A DNA stretch of 64,000 nucleotides from Nocardia sp. XZ_19_385 (GCF_015355755.1 NZ_JACVEE010000002.1:1612001-1676000), one strand, 5' to 3'; numbered from the stretch's first letter, positions 1 to 8,685 are shown. The notes: a model not told the origin generated them from the letters alone. Numbers and translations are program-made.

Positions 1-14
1 TGTTCGGTGCTCAT
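1..14 (-). CDS. Possible start of a further gene, cut by the window edge
   Basis: An ATG on the minus strand at 14 lies three bases after the stop of the thiolase-like gene and is preceded, eight bases upstream, by an AAGGG ribosome-binding sequence. Only four full codons (Met-Ser-Thr-Glu) are visible, so nothing can be said about the product. The spacing suggests that the ltp operon continues to the left. Confidence 0.35.
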
Positions 15-17
15 CGT

Positions 18-1190
18 CTACCCTTTCGGCTTCTCGGAGCCCACGACCCACATGGAGAAGTACTGCGAGCCACCGCCGTACGCGTGGCCCATCGCCTTGC
101 GTGCGTCCTTGACCTGGTAGTCCCCGGCCCGGCCCATGACCTGCTTGGCGGCCTCGGCGAACCGGATCAGGCCGGAGGCGCCGATCGGGTTCGAGGAGAG
201 CACGCCACCCGAGGGGTTCACCGGGATCCTGCCGCCGATCTCCGTCTCACCCTTGTCGGTGAGCTTCCAGCCCTCACCGGGCGCGGCGAAACCGAGGTTC
301 TCCAGCCACATCGGCTCGAACCAGGAGAAGGGGACATAGATTTCGGCGGCGTCGATCTCTTCGATCGGATTGGTGATGCCCGCGGCTTTCCACAGTGCGG
401 CGGCCGCGTCCTGGCCGGCCTGCGGGTTGACCTGGTCGCGTCCGGCGAAGGTGGTCGGCTCGGTGCGCATGGCGGTGCCGTGCACCCACGCGACCTTCTT
501 GCCTTCGGCTTCGACCACGGCGGCGGCTTCGGCGTCACCGATGATCAGCGCGCACGCGCCGTCCGAGGAGGGGCAGGTCTCGTCGAAACGGATCGGGTCC
601 CACAGCATCTGCGAGGCCAGCACCTTGTCGACGGTGATGTCGGGCTGATGCAGGTGCGCGAGCGGGTTCTTGGCGCCATTGCGCCGGTCCTTCACCGCGA
701 CCAGTGCGCCGATATGGTTCGGGGCGCTGGAGCGCCGGATGTAGGAGCGCACGTGCGGTGCGAAGTAGCCGCCCGCGCCCGCGCCGACCGGCATGGTGAA
801 CGGCACCGGAATCGACAACGCCCACATGGCATTCGATTCGGACTGCTTCTCCCAGGCCACCGCGAGCACCCGCTTGTGCATGCCCGCCTGCACCAGGTTG
901 GCGGCCACGACACCGGTGGAGCCGCCGACCGAGCCGGCCGTATGCACGCGGAGCAGGGGTTTTCCGGTAGCGCCGAGGGCATCGGCCATCATGAGCTCGG
1001 GCATCATGACGCCCTCGAACATATCCGGCGCCTTGCCCACGACGACCGCATCGATATCGGCCATGGTGAGGCCGGCGTCTTCGAGCGCACGATCGATTGC
1101 TTCGCGGCACATCCCCGACATGGAGACGTCGGTTCGTTTCGTCACGTGATGGGTTTGGCCGGTGCCCAGCACCGCAGCGGGGAGACTCAT
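18..1190 (-). CDS. ltp3: Thiolase-like lipid-transfer protein, Ltp3 type (steroid side-chain aldol lyase candidate)
   Basis: A 390-residue protein of the thiolase fold, matching the length of M. tuberculosis Ltp3 (Rv3523). The family landmarks NPSGG (about residue 327) and HAYGGGSQYF near the C-terminus are present. Where a true thiolase has its nucleophilic cysteine, the sequence reads VHTAGSVGGS (residues 82-91), with no cysteine, and the C-terminal CxGGG cysteine is tyrosine. Known: Ltp-type proteins without these cysteines act with DUF35 partners as retro-aldolases, and ltp3/ltp4 in Rhodococcus are needed for C24-branched sterol side chains. Its ATG overlaps the stop of the Ltp4-type gene by four bases, so the pair is translationally coupled. 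Inference: a cytosolic aldol lyase on branched sterol-CoA thioesters. Confidence 0.85.
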   Translation of the reverse strand: MSLPAAVLGTGQTHHVTKRTDVSMSGMCREAIDRALEDAGLTMADIDAVVVGKAPDMFEGVMMPELMMADALGATGKPLLRVHTAGSVGGSTGVVAANLVQAGMHKRVLAVAWEKQSESNAMWALSIPVPFTMPVGAGAGGYFAPHVRSYIRRSSAPNHIGALVAVKDRRNGAKNPLAHLHQPDITVDKVLASQMLWDPIRFDETCPSSDGACALIIGDAEAAAVVEAEGKKVAWVHGTAMRTEPTTFAGRDQVNPQAGQDAAAALWKAAGITNPIEEIDAAEIYVPFSWFEPMWLENLGFAAPGEGWKLTDKGETEIGGRIPVNPSGGVLSSNPIGASGLIRFAEAAKQVMGRAGDYQVKDARKAMGHAYGGGSQYFSMWVVGSEKPKG

Positions 1191-2221
1191 CGGGTGCCTT
1201 CCAGGACGGTAACCAAGTTCTGTTGCAGCGCCGGGCCACTGGTCGCGTGGGCGAGTGCGCGGTTAGCTGAGCCCGCCATAATCGCCCGCGCGGCGAATCC
1301 GATGCGCTCCAATCCGGCGGCGAACATCGGGTTTGCTACCAGTGCGCCACCGGACGGGTTGACCCGAGTTTCCGGCTTCAATCCGATCGCCTCGGCGAGG
1401 ATCAGCTGCTGATGGCTGAACGGTGCGTGCAGTTCGGCGATATCGAAACCGGTGGTGTCGCCACCGGTCACCGCCTGTGCCGCCGCGGCGGTGGAAGGCG
1501 AGGCGGCGAGGTCGCGCGCGCCCAGCATCGGGGTGTCGATGCGGTGCGCCATCCCGGTGATCCAGGCCGGGCGCTCGCACAGTTCCTTGGCGCGATCGCC
1601 CACGGCCAGCACAATCGCGGCCGCACCGTCGGTGACCGGCGCGATGTCGTGGGCGCGCAGGGGATCGGCCACATACGGTGTGGCGAGCAGAGATTCGAGA
1701 TCGCCGTCCGCACCGGCGGCGACCGCGGCCATATCCCGCTCCGTCCAGCGGCCCGCGGCCAGTCCGGCCCGAGCCTGCAAACCGGCGATCGCATAGGAAT
1801 CCGGCCACAGCGGCGTGACGGTGTAGGGGTCGAGCTGCATGGTCAAGACCTGGCGCAGAGTGCCCGCCGAGGATTTGCCGAAGCCGTATACCAGCGCGGT
1901 CTGCGCCTGGCCGGACTTCAATTTCACGAAGGCTTCATACAGCGCCCAGGCCGCGTCCATCTCGACGTGCGACTCGTTGATCGGTGGCACCGCGCCGATC
2001 GCGTCGACCGCGGAGATGAACGAAAAAGCACGTCCGGCAAGGTAATCCGAGGAGCCCGAGCACCAGAAGTCGATATCGGACTTGGCGATGCCGAGATCGG
2101 AGTAGAGCTGCTGGAAGCAGGGCACCAGCATTTCGACACCGTTGGTGGTGCCGAAGGTCTCCGGTACATGCGGCGCGTGGGCGAACCCCACCACCGCGAT
2201 GTCGGTGGAATTGTCAGTCAA
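1187..2221 (-). CDS. ltp4: Thiolase-like lipid-transfer protein, Ltp4 type
   Basis: A 344-residue thiolase-fold protein, close in length to M. tuberculosis Ltp4 (Rv3522). The start is taken as TTG at 2221, because it lies 13 bases after the DUF35 stop and follows an AGAGG ribosome-binding sequence nine bases away; no ATG or GTG fits. NPSGG is present in the C-terminal half. The N-terminal nucleophile region (around ESHVEMDAAWAL) has no cysteine, and the second catalytic cysteine motif is missing near the C-terminus. The DUF35, ltp4 and ltp3 genes form one operon. Inference: subunit of a steroid aldol-lyase complex rather than a classical thiolase. Confidence 0.82.
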   Translation of the reverse strand: MTDNSTDIAVVGFAHAPHVPETFGTTNGVEMLVPCFQQLYSDLGIAKSDIDFWCSGSSDYLAGRAFSFISAVDAIGAVPPINESHVEMDAAWALYEAFVKLKSGQAQTALVYGFGKSSAGTLRQVLTMQLDPYTVTPLWPDSYAIAGLQARAGLAAGRWTERDMAAVAAGADGDLESLLATPYVADPLRAHDIAPVTDGAAAIVLAVGDRAKELCERPAWITGMAHRIDTPMLGARDLAASPSTAAAAQAVTGGDTTGFDIAELHAPFSHQQLILAEAIGLKPETRVNPSGGALVANPMFAAGLERIGFAARAIMAGSANRALAHATSGPALQQNLVTVLEGTR

Positions 2222-2234
2222 CGTACGCGGCCTC

Positions 2235-3254
2235 TCAGAGGTGATGCTTGTAGGTGTCGTAGTCGGCGTCGGGTTCGCCGGACGGCTCGAAGTGGTCCAC
2301 GTTGGACAGGCTGAAGCCCCACTCCGCGCGCGGCTTCCACACCGCCTGCACGCGCATGCCCATGCGCACTTCGCTTGCCTCGCAACCGAGTACGAGATGC
2401 AGCACCGGGATGTCGGCGCCGTCCAGCAGCACGTAGGCGGCCACGTACGGCGGCTTGATGCGCTGGCCCAGGAACGGCACGTTGACGATGCAGAAGGTGG
2501 TGACCGTGCCGTGGTCGGACAGCTCGACATAGTCGTTGGTCGGCAGGCCGTTGGTCGGATTCGCGCCGCGCGGCGGGAAGTAGACCTTGTCGCCGTCGCC
2601 GGAGCGGGCGCCCAGCAGCTTGCCCTCGGCCAAGCCGCGCAGGTAGACGGTCTCCTGCGGGGAGGCGTTGTGGCTGTAGTGCAGGTCGACCGGGGTGACG
2701 AGCTCGGTGATCGGCTCCCGGTCGTCCTCGGAAGGCGCTGGCGCGGTGGAGGTTTCGCCCGGCTCGAAGCAGGCGATGTCCTTGATGCTGCCGGTGGTTT
2801 CGGCGGCCCACCGGGCCCGCACCCGCATGCCGGTCGAAATATCCTGCGGCGCGGCGACATCCACGGCGTGCAGCAGCGCGGTATCGGCGCCGTCGAGACG
2901 GATCAGCGCGTAGGCGAAGGGGCGGTCGAAGGGCTGGCCGGGCAGTACGTCGGCCACCCAGCTCCAGGATTCGACGGTGCCGACGTCGGCGACGGGCACG
3001 AACTCCGTCAACGGCGCGGCGGTCACCGGATCGTATTCCGGTGGCGGCACCAGCACTCGTCCGTCCGAGCCGCGCACGCCGATCACCTGATGCCCGCGCA
3101 GACCGGTCAGAAACTTGCCGATGGTCGGTCCGACGGAGCGGGTGTAGTCGAAGTGCATCCGGAGGGGCGCACTGAGTACATCGGGCGTCGCTGTGTTCAA
3201 TTCCGCCCCTTTCTCATCCGTAACTACGCCGGATGCGGTATTCCCCTGAGTCAC
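2235..3254 (-). CDS. Tandem DUF35 (OB-fold) protein, Rv3521 type, partner of Ltp proteins
   Basis: A 339-residue protein made of two DUF35-like halves: roughly residues 33-150, and residues 170-330 beginning near TPVDLHYSHN. Each half has the PP-x-Y/R loop and a late acidic-rich OB-fold strand. The usual zinc-ribbon cysteines of DUF35_N are not visible in either half. Known: DUF35 domains bind thiolase-like aldolases and complete the active site. The gene leads the ltp4-ltp3 operon and diverges from the F420 oxidoreductase, with a KstR operator between them. The start is GTG at 3254, with no clear ribosome-binding sequence, so the message may be leaderless; a start at Met33 is possible. Confidence 0.8.
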   Translation of the reverse strand: MTQGNTASGVVTDEKGAELNTATPDVLSAPLRMHFDYTRSVGPTIGKFLTGLRGHQVIGVRGSDGRVLVPPPEYDPVTAAPLTEFVPVADVGTVESWSWVADVLPGQPFDRPFAYALIRLDGADTALLHAVDVAAPQDISTGMRVRARWAAETTGSIKDIACFEPGETSTAPAPSEDDREPITELVTPVDLHYSHNASPQETVYLRGLAEGKLLGARSGDGDKVYFPPRGANPTNGLPTNDYVELSDHGTVTTFCIVNVPFLGQRIKPPYVAAYVLLDGADIPVLHLVLGCEASEVRMGMRVQAVWKPRAEWGFSLSNVDHFEPSGEPDADYDTYKHHL

Positions 3255-3263
3255 GACATCGAG

Positions 3264-3277
3264 TAGAACAGGTTCTT
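3264..3277. promoter_or_regulatory. KstR-type operator between DUF35/ltp operon and F420 oxidoreductase
   Basis: The sequence tagaacaggttctt matches the KstR core AACnnGTT; only the last base differs from the TnnAACnnGTTnnA consensus. It lies 10 bases upstream of the DUF35 start and 86 bases upstream of the oppositely oriented oxidoreductase, so it could control both. Confidence 0.75.
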
Positions 3278-3362
3278 ATTCTGGTGGCAAGCACCGGGAC
3301 GGCATAGGGTCCGATGTGAGCTCGGCCACGGCGGTAGCGGGCGACGGAGAAGGAGACACCTG

Positions 3363-4397
3363 ATGAAGTTCGGACTACAGCTCGGGTATTGGATGGCACA
3401 GCCGCCGGCGAACGCCGGGGAGTTGGTGCAGGCCGCCGAGACTGCGGGCTTCGACGCGGTGTTCGCCGCCGAATCGTGGGGTTCGGATGCCTTCGGTCCG
3501 CTCACCTGGTGGGGGTCCCAGACCGAACGGGTGCGGCTGGGCACCTCGGTGGTGCAGCTGTCCGCACGCACGCCGGCGGCGACCGCCATGCACGCGCTCA
3601 CGCTGGATCACCTCAGTGGTGGCCGCGCGGTGCTCGGCCTCGGCGTCTCCGGTCCGCAGGTGGTCGAGGGCTGGTACGGGCAGCCCTTCGCCAAGCCGCT
3701 GGCGCGCACCCGGGAGTACGTGGACATCATCCGCAAGGTGCTCGCGCGCGAGGCGCCGGTGACCAATGACGGGTCGCACTACCCGCTGCCCTACACCGGG
3801 CCGGGCGCGGTCGGTCTCGGGAAGCCGTTGAAGCCGATCGTGCATCCGCTACGTGCGGATTTGCCGATCTGGCTGGGCGCCGAAGGCCCGAAGAATGTGG
3901 CGCTGACCGCCGAGATCGCGGATGGCTGGCTGGCCATCTACTACGCCCCGCGCCTGGCGAACATGTACAACGACTGGCTCGATGAGGGCTTCGCCCGGGC
4001 CGGTGCGCGCCGCACCCGCGAGACCTTCGAGATCGCCGCGAGCTGCCAGGTGGTGATCACCGACGATCCGCAGAGCGAACTGGAGAAGATGCGCTGGATC
4101 ATGGCGCTCTACATCGGCGGCATGGGCGCACCGGAGCAGAACTTCCACGCCCAGGTCTACAAGCGGATGGGCTACGAGCGCGAGGTCGACGAGATCGGCA
4201 AGCTCTTCCTGTCGGGCAAGAAGGCCGAAGCCGCGGCGGTGGTCCCGGACGAGCTCATCCTCGACACCGCGATCATCGGCACCGCCGAACACGTCCGCGA
4301 ACAGATCAAGGTCTGGGAGGCGGCGGGCGTCACCATGATGCTGGTGTCGGCCAACAGTGCCGAGCAGGTGTGCGAACTGGCCGCACTCGCGTCGTGA
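3363..4397 (+). CDS. F420-dependent LLM-class oxidoreductase, Rv3520c type
   Basis: A 344-residue luciferase-like TIM-barrel protein starting MKFGLQLGYW, typical of the Rv3520c family of coenzyme-F420-dependent oxidoreductases. The ATG follows a GGAGA ribosome-binding sequence. A mid-protein GRAVLGLGVSGPQV stretch and a C-terminal segment (AEHVREQIKVWEAAGVTMM) are family-typical. The gene diverges from the DUF35/ltp operon across a KstR operator, as in M. tuberculosis. Known: the family is co-regulated with cholesterol genes. The reaction is not established; reduction or oxidation of a steroid or side-chain intermediate with F420 is inferred from context. Confidence 0.82.
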   Translation: MKFGLQLGYWMAQPPANAGELVQAAETAGFDAVFAAESWGSDAFGPLTWWGSQTERVRLGTSVVQLSARTPAATAMHALTLDHLSGGRAVLGLGVSGPQVVEGWYGQPFAKPLARTREYVDIIRKVLAREAPVTNDGSHYPLPYTGPGAVGLGKPLKPIVHPLRADLPIWLGAEGPKNVALTAEIADGWLAIYYAPRLANMYNDWLDEGFARAGARRTRETFEIAASCQVVITDDPQSELEKMRWIMALYIGGMGAPEQNFHAQVYKRMGYEREVDEIGKLFLSGKKAEAAAVVPDELILDTAIIGTAEHVREQIKVWEAAGVTMMLVSANSAEQVCELAALAS

Positions 4398-4414
4398 TAC
4401 CCCTTGTTCATTGA

Positions 4415-4428
4415 TAGAACACGTTCTA
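4415..4428. promoter_or_regulatory. Perfect KstR operator upstream of fadD
   Basis: tagaacacgttcta is a perfect palindrome and a perfect match to TnnAACnnGTTnnA. It lies 17 bases before the ATG of the following acyl-CoA ligase gene and just after the oxidoreductase stop, so the ligase probably has its own KstR-repressed promoter. Confidence 0.88.
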
Positions 4429-4445
4429 AATTCATTGAGGTGACG

Positions 4446-6053
4446 ATGACCACTATCGATCCCGATACCCGCCTGCGGATGCCTGTGCACAACGGGTTCA
4501 GCCTGCTCGCCGGACTGCGGCGGCACAAGAACGCGCCGGTGGTGACGCTCGGGGACACCGTGCTCACCGGCGCGGACGTGCTCGACGCGATCAGTCAGTA
4601 CGTCGCCGCGTTCGAAGCCAATGGCATCGAAACCGGCTCTCCGGTAGGCGTTCTCGCGTTGAACCGCCCCGAGGTGCTGTTCACCATCGCGGCCGGGCAG
4701 GCGCGCGGCCATCGGCGGACGGCGCTGCATCCCATCGGCGGCCTCGACGATCACGCGTATGTGCTTGCCGACGCGGGTATTTCGACGCTGATCCTGGATC
4801 CGGTGCCGATGTTCGTGCAGCGCGCCCGCGACCTGGTCGACCGTGTCGAGGGCTTGACCAAGGTGCTGGTCCTGGGTCCGGTGCCGGACGAACTATCCGA
4901 TGTCGGTGTGGATTTCCTCGCCGAGGTGGCCAAGTACGAGCCCGGACCGGTCGAAGCCGTGGAGCTGCGGCCCGAGGATGTCATCTCGGTCAGCTACACC
5001 GGCGGCACCACCGGCAAGCCCAAGGGCGTGATCGGCACGGCGCAGGCGATGGCCACCATGACCCAGATCCAGCTCTCGGAATGGGAATGGCCGAAGCGGC
5101 CGAAATTCCTGATCTGCACGCCACTTTCGCACGCGGGGGCGGCCTTCTTCCTGCCCGTGGTGCTGCTCGGCGGCGAGTGCATCGTGGTGCCGCGTTTCGA
5201 CGCGGGCGAGGTGCTCAAAGCGATCGAGGAGTACAAGATCAGCGCCACCATGCTGGTGCCGTCGATGATCTACGCGCTGCTCGACCATCCCGATGTGGAC
5301 AAGCGGGATCTGTCCTCGCTGGAAACTGTGTATTACGGTGCCTCCTCGATCGATCCGACCCGGCTCACCCAGGCCATCGAGAAGTTCGGGCCGATCTTCG
5401 CCCAGTACTTCGGCCAGTCCGAGGCCCCGATGGCGATCAGCTACCTGGGCAAAGAGGAGCACGACAAGGAACGGCTCACCTCCTGTGGCCGCCCGTCGGC
5501 CGCCCTGCGGGTCGCTTTGCTCGACACCGAGGACAAGGTCGTCGCCCCCGGCGAAGTCGGCGAAATCTGTGTCTCCGGGCCACTTTTGGCCGCGGGCTAC
5601 CTGAATCTCCCCGAGGTGACCGCCGAAACCTTCAAGGACGGCTGGCTGCGCACCGGGGACCTGGCGCGCCAGGACGAGGACGGCTTCCTGCACATCGTGG
5701 GCCGCAGCAAGGACATGGTCGTCACCGGCGGCTTCAACGTCTTCCCGCGCGAGGTGGAAGACGTTGTCGCGGAACATGACAGCGTGCTCGGCGTGGCCGT
5801 GGTCGGCGTCCCGGACCCGCAGTGGGAAGAGGCCGTCACCGCCGTCATCGTGCTCGACCCGGCCGTCGCCGCCGACGAAGCCGCGGTGCGGAAGGTGACC
5901 GCCGAGATCTCGCGGACCGTGAAGCAGCGCAAGGGCTCGGTGCAGGTGCCCAAGCACTACATCGTCGTCGACCAGCTGCCGCTCACCGGTCTGGGCAAGC
6001 CCGACAAGAAGGCCATCCGGATCCTCGCCAACGAGCGCCTGGGTATCGCCTGA
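4446..6053 (+). CDS. Acyl/steroid-CoA ligase of the FadD (ANL) family, substrate unassigned
   Basis: A 535-residue adenylate-forming enzyme. The AMP-binding loop SYTGGTTGKPKG is followed by a YFGQSE motif, the hinge region GGFNVFPREVED, and the C-terminal lysine motif LTGLGKPDKKAI. ATG 4446 is chosen because TGAGG precedes it and the KstR operator lies just upstream; the frame's earlier TTG overlaps the operator. Context says it activates a sterol side-chain or ring-degradation acid to a CoA thioester. It does not look like FadD19, encoded nearby at 8710-10359, or FadD3. The exact substrate is unknown. Confidence 0.85.
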   Translation: MTTIDPDTRLRMPVHNGFSLLAGLRRHKNAPVVTLGDTVLTGADVLDAISQYVAAFEANGIETGSPVGVLALNRPEVLFTIAAGQARGHRRTALHPIGGLDDHAYVLADAGISTLILDPVPMFVQRARDLVDRVEGLTKVLVLGPVPDELSDVGVDFLAEVAKYEPGPVEAVELRPEDVISVSYTGGTTGKPKGVIGTAQAMATMTQIQLSEWEWPKRPKFLICTPLSHAGAAFFLPVVLLGGECIVVPRFDAGEVLKAIEEYKISATMLVPSMIYALLDHPDVDKRDLSSLETVYYGASSIDPTRLTQAIEKFGPIFAQYFGQSEAPMAISYLGKEEHDKERLTSCGRPSAALRVALLDTEDKVVAPGEVGEICVSGPLLAAGYLNLPEVTAETFKDGWLRTGDLARQDEDGFLHIVGRSKDMVVTGGFNVFPREVEDVVAEHDSVLGVAVVGVPDPQWEEAVTAVIVLDPAVAADEAAVRKVTAEISRTVKQRKGSVQVPKHYIVVDQLPLTGLGKPDKKAIRILANERLGIA

Positions 6054-6092
6054 CACAGACTGCGGGTTGCTTGGTGGTCGAGTTGCCCGTAT

Positions 6093-6131
6093 GAATCTGC
6101 CCCCGTCCAGAGCCAGGACGGGGGCAGATTC
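6093..6131. terminator. Bidirectional terminator hairpin, fadD / sigma factor
   Basis: A 16-bp perfect stem (6093-6108 with 6116-6131) with a 7-base loop sits between two convergent genes. Confidence 0.85.
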
Positions 6132-6140
6132 CGTGGTATC

Positions 6141-7136
6141 TCAGGCGTTTTCGCGCAGTTCCAGCGGCAGGTCGAACAGCGGGAACAGCTTCTCGGTGTC
6201 GAGGAAGAAGTTGAGCCCGGCGATGGCGTCGCCGTCGAGTTCCAGGATCGTGATCGACCACGGGATGTAGACGCCCGGTTCGTCGGCCGGCTTGTAGTGG
6301 CCGAAGGCGATGTGGCCGTTGGCGCCCTCCAGGCGGATCATCTTGGAGCCCTTGCACGCGCTGCCGGTGCCGAGCATGAACTCGGCGACGTTCTCCGGGC
6401 CCGAGATCCAGAGGTCGAACGGCGGCATGGACAGTGCCACATCGGCTTTCAGCAAGGTGGTGAGCGCGTCCATGTCGTAGGCCTCGAAGGCCGAGACGAA
6501 ATTGTCGACGAGCCGGCGCTGGTTCTCGTCGGATTCGTCGAAGTCGTCGAAATCGCTGGGCTGCACCTTCGACATGGTGGCGCGGGCCCGCTGCAGGGCG
6601 CTGTTCACCGACGCGGGGGACATGGTGAGCGCCTCGGCGGTCTCATTCGCCGAGAAGCGCAGCACCTCGCGCATGATCAGGATGGCGCGCTGAGTGGCCG
6701 GCAGGTGCTGACAGGCGGCGACGAAGGCCAGGCGCAGCGTGTCTTTGGCGGAGGCGTGCTCGGCCGGATCGGCCCCGAAGGCCAGGGCGTTGGGGATCGG
6801 TTCGATCCAGACGTAATCCGGCTGCGGCGGCGGCAGTGTCGAATCCGGGCTGCTGGGACCGTTGAGGTCCATCGGCCGGGCCCGGCGCTGCGGACCGTCG
6901 AGCATGTCCAGGCAGACATTGGTGGCGATCCGATACAACCAGGAGCGCAGACTGGCGCGGCCCTCGAACGAGTCGTAGGACTTCCAGGCGCGGGTGAAGG
7001 TCTCCTGCACGGCGTCCTCGGCTTCGAAGGAGGAACCGAGCATGCGGTACGCGTAGGCGCATAACTCGCGCCGGTGCCCCTCGAACGACGCGAGCACGTC
7101 GGGGGTGAGGGTGGCGGATCTGGCCGAGTCGTTCAT
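6141..7136 (-). CDS. ECF sigma factor with C-terminal SnoaL-like domain (SigG-like)
   Basis: A 331-residue extracytoplasmic-function sigma factor. Sigma region 2 (AYRMLGSSFEAEDAVQETF) is near residues 25-45, followed by RSWLYRIATNVCLDML. Region 4 (FSANETAEALTMSPASVNSA) is near residues 170-190. The last 110-120 residues resemble a SnoaL/NTF2 domain, as in SigG- and SigJ-type factors that lack a separate anti-sigma factor. The start at ATG 7136 (MNDSARSATL) is preferred over the longer GTG option. No anti-sigma gene is adjacent. The gene diverges from a VOC-family gene, a possible target. The SnoaL domain may gate activity, by analogy with related ECF groups. Confidence 0.85.
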   Translation of the reverse strand: MNDSARSATLTPDVLASFEGHRRELCAYAYRMLGSSFEAEDAVQETFTRAWKSYDSFEGRASLRSWLYRIATNVCLDMLDGPQRRARPMDLNGPSSPDSTLPPPQPDYVWIEPIPNALAFGADPAEHASAKDTLRLAFVAACQHLPATQRAILIMREVLRFSANETAEALTMSPASVNSALQRARATMSKVQPSDFDDFDESDENQRRLVDNFVSAFEAYDMDALTTLLKADVALSMPPFDLWISGPENVAEFMLGTGSACKGSKMIRLEGANGHIAFGHYKPADEPGVYIPWSITILELDGDAIAGLNFFLDTEKLFPLFDLPLELRENA

Positions 7137-7346
7137 GGATGTCACGATGCCACAGCCCACCGACAAGTCACAGAGGGCAATTCGCCCGAAGTGGGTATCC
7201 GTAAGGCGTCCCGACCAGCGGTTTCAAGATCATTCACCGGTGTAGGTCTTTCGCTTCGCTCAGGACTTTGCGGAAGAGCGATGAGTTTCGGTGCGGGCGT
7301 CCGTCCTTATTCGTGTCACCACCGACGCGCGCGAGAGGACGAAAAC

Positions 7347-7763
7347 ATGAGCACCAAGATGATTTTCATCAACCTTCCGGTCGAGGACCTGAACCGGTCC
7401 AAGGCCTTCTACGAGGCGGTCGGCTGGAAGGTGAACGCGGATTTCACCGATGAGAACGCGGCCTGCATCGTGGTCGATGACAACATCTGCCTGATGCTGC
7501 TGACCAAGACCTTCTTCACCACCTTCAGCCAGCGCCCGATCGCCGACACGGTCGCCGCCACCGCCGCCGCATACGCGCTCGCGCTGGCCAGTGCGGACGA
7601 GGTGGATGTGCTCACCGACGCGGCCGTGGCCGCGGGCGCCACCGAGGAACACTGCCCGGACAAGCGCGCCCAGGAGGCCGAAGTCGGGATGCACGGCCGG
7701 ACCTTCATCGATCCGGACGGCCATCAGTGGGAACCGTTCTACATGGCGTACCAGGCCGCCTGA
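7347..7763 (+). CDS. VOC (glyoxalase/bleomycin-resistance fold) family protein
   Basis: A 138-residue protein beginning MSTKMIFINLPVEDLNRSKA, with the typical VOC strand-helix start and the ending FIDPDGHQWEPFYM. A GAGAGG ribosome-binding sequence precedes ATG 7347. Proteins of this short type bind a metal or small molecule in a paired beta-alpha-beta barrel; the specific substrate cannot be read from sequence. It is transcribed away from the ECF sigma gene across a 210-base gap, and proteins of this class are often sigma-factor targets. It is not obviously part of the sterol pathway around it. Confidence 0.8.
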   Translation: MSTKMIFINLPVEDLNRSKAFYEAVGWKVNADFTDENAACIVVDDNICLMLLTKTFFTTFSQRPIADTVAATAAAYALALASADEVDVLTDAAVAAGATEEHCPDKRAQEAEVGMHGRTFIDPDGHQWEPFYMAYQAA

Positions 7764-7776
7764 GCACCGAGAAGCT

Positions 7777-7829
7777 TTCCCGGCGAGAGCCAGGACCCAA
7801 CTGCGGAGGGTCCTAGCGCTCGCCGGGAA
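7777..7829. terminator. Composite hairpin terminator, VOC gene / echA19
   Basis: The outer stem of 11 bp (7777-7787 with 7819-7829) and the inner stem of 7 bp (7792-7798 with 7808-7814) lie between convergent genes. Confidence 0.8.
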
Positions 7830-7836
7830 GGATCTA

Positions 7837-8613
7837 CTACTGGCCGGTGAAGTTCGGCTTGCGCTTCTCGGCGAAGGCCTTCGGGCCCTCCTTGGCATCG
7901 GCGGACCGGAACACCGACATGCCGATCTTGGCCTCGATCTGGAAGGCGTCCAGCTCGTGCATCGCCTCGGTCTCGCGCAGCGTACGCAGGATCGCCTGCA
8001 CGGCGAGCGGGCCGTTGTTCGAGATCTGCTGCGCCAGTTCCAGCGCCTTGTCCAGGGCGGTGCCGTCCGGCACCACGTGCCCGACCAGCCCGTATTCCTT
8101 GGCTTCGGCGGCGGTGATGTGCCGGCCGGTCAGCAGGATCTCCGCGGCGACGGTGTAGGGAATCTGGCGTACCAGGCGCACTGCCGACCCGCCGAGCGGG
8201 AACAGGCCCCAGCGCGCCTCGGAGACACCGAATTTCGCGCTTTCCGCGGCCACCCGGATGTCGGTGCCCTGCAGGATTTCCGTGCCGCCCGCGATGGCCG
8301 CGCCCTCCACGGCCGCGATCAGCGGCTTGGTCAGGCGGCGGCCTTTGAGCAGCGCCGGGAGATTGGCCGGGTCGAAACTGGATTCGTTGTCACCCGGGTG
8401 GTTGGCGCTCATCGCCTTCAAATCCATACCCGCGCAGAACGTCCCGCTTGCACCGGTGAGGATGGCCACACGAATGTCGGGATCGCTATCGACCTGGTCC
8501 CAGGCGTCGCGCATGATCGCCATCATCTCGGCGGACAGGGCGTTGCGAGCCTCGGGGCGATTCATCGTCACGATGAGAACATGATCGCGCTTTTCAACGA
8601 GGCAGTGCGGCAT
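7837..8613 (-). CDS. echA19: Enoyl-CoA hydratase, EchA19 type (sterol side chain)
   Basis: A 258-residue crotonase-family protein. It has the oxyanion-hole regions [14 protein letters not shown] (about residue 60) and [18 protein letters not shown] (about 110), then [16 protein letters not shown] 8613 is preceded by AGGAGAAGG. It diverges from fadD19, the same arrangement as Rv3516/Rv3515c in M. tuberculosis. Known: EchA19 hydrates steroid enoyl-CoA esters in the first side-chain beta-oxidation cycle. The shared promoter region holds a KstR-like site, so co-repression with fadD19 is likely. Confidence 0.87.
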   Translation of the reverse strand: MPHCLVEKRDHVLIVTMNRPEARNALSAEMMAIMRDAWDQVDSDPDIRVAILTGASGTFCAGMDLKAMSANHPGDNESSFDPANLPALLKGRRLTKPLIAAVEGAAIAGGTEILQGTDIRVAAESAKFGVSEARWGLFPLGGSAVRLVRQIPYTVAAEILLTGRHITAAEAKEYGLVGHVVPDGTALDKALELAQQISNNGPLAVQAILRTLRETEAMHELDAFQIEAKIGMSVFRSADAKEGPKAFAEKRKPNFTGQ

Positions 8614-8644
8614 AGACCTTCTCCTGACTTGCTGGCCTTTTCGA

Positions 8645-8666
8645 GTGACCTGACAAGCAGTCACTA
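8645..8666. repeat. Inverted repeat in echA19-fadD19 intergenic region
   Basis: AGTGAC and GTCACT arms, separated by 10 bases, lie between the echA19 start and the KstR-like site. It could be a second regulator's operator; no family is recognised. Confidence 0.4.
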
Positions 8667-8685
8667 GCGGGTGCTTGCCAGGGAC

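Noticed and set aside
18..1190. Classical acetyl-CoA acetyltransferase assignment for the first gene
   Set aside because: The catalytic cysteines needed for thiolysis are absent, so a thiolase name would be misleading; Ltp type is used instead.
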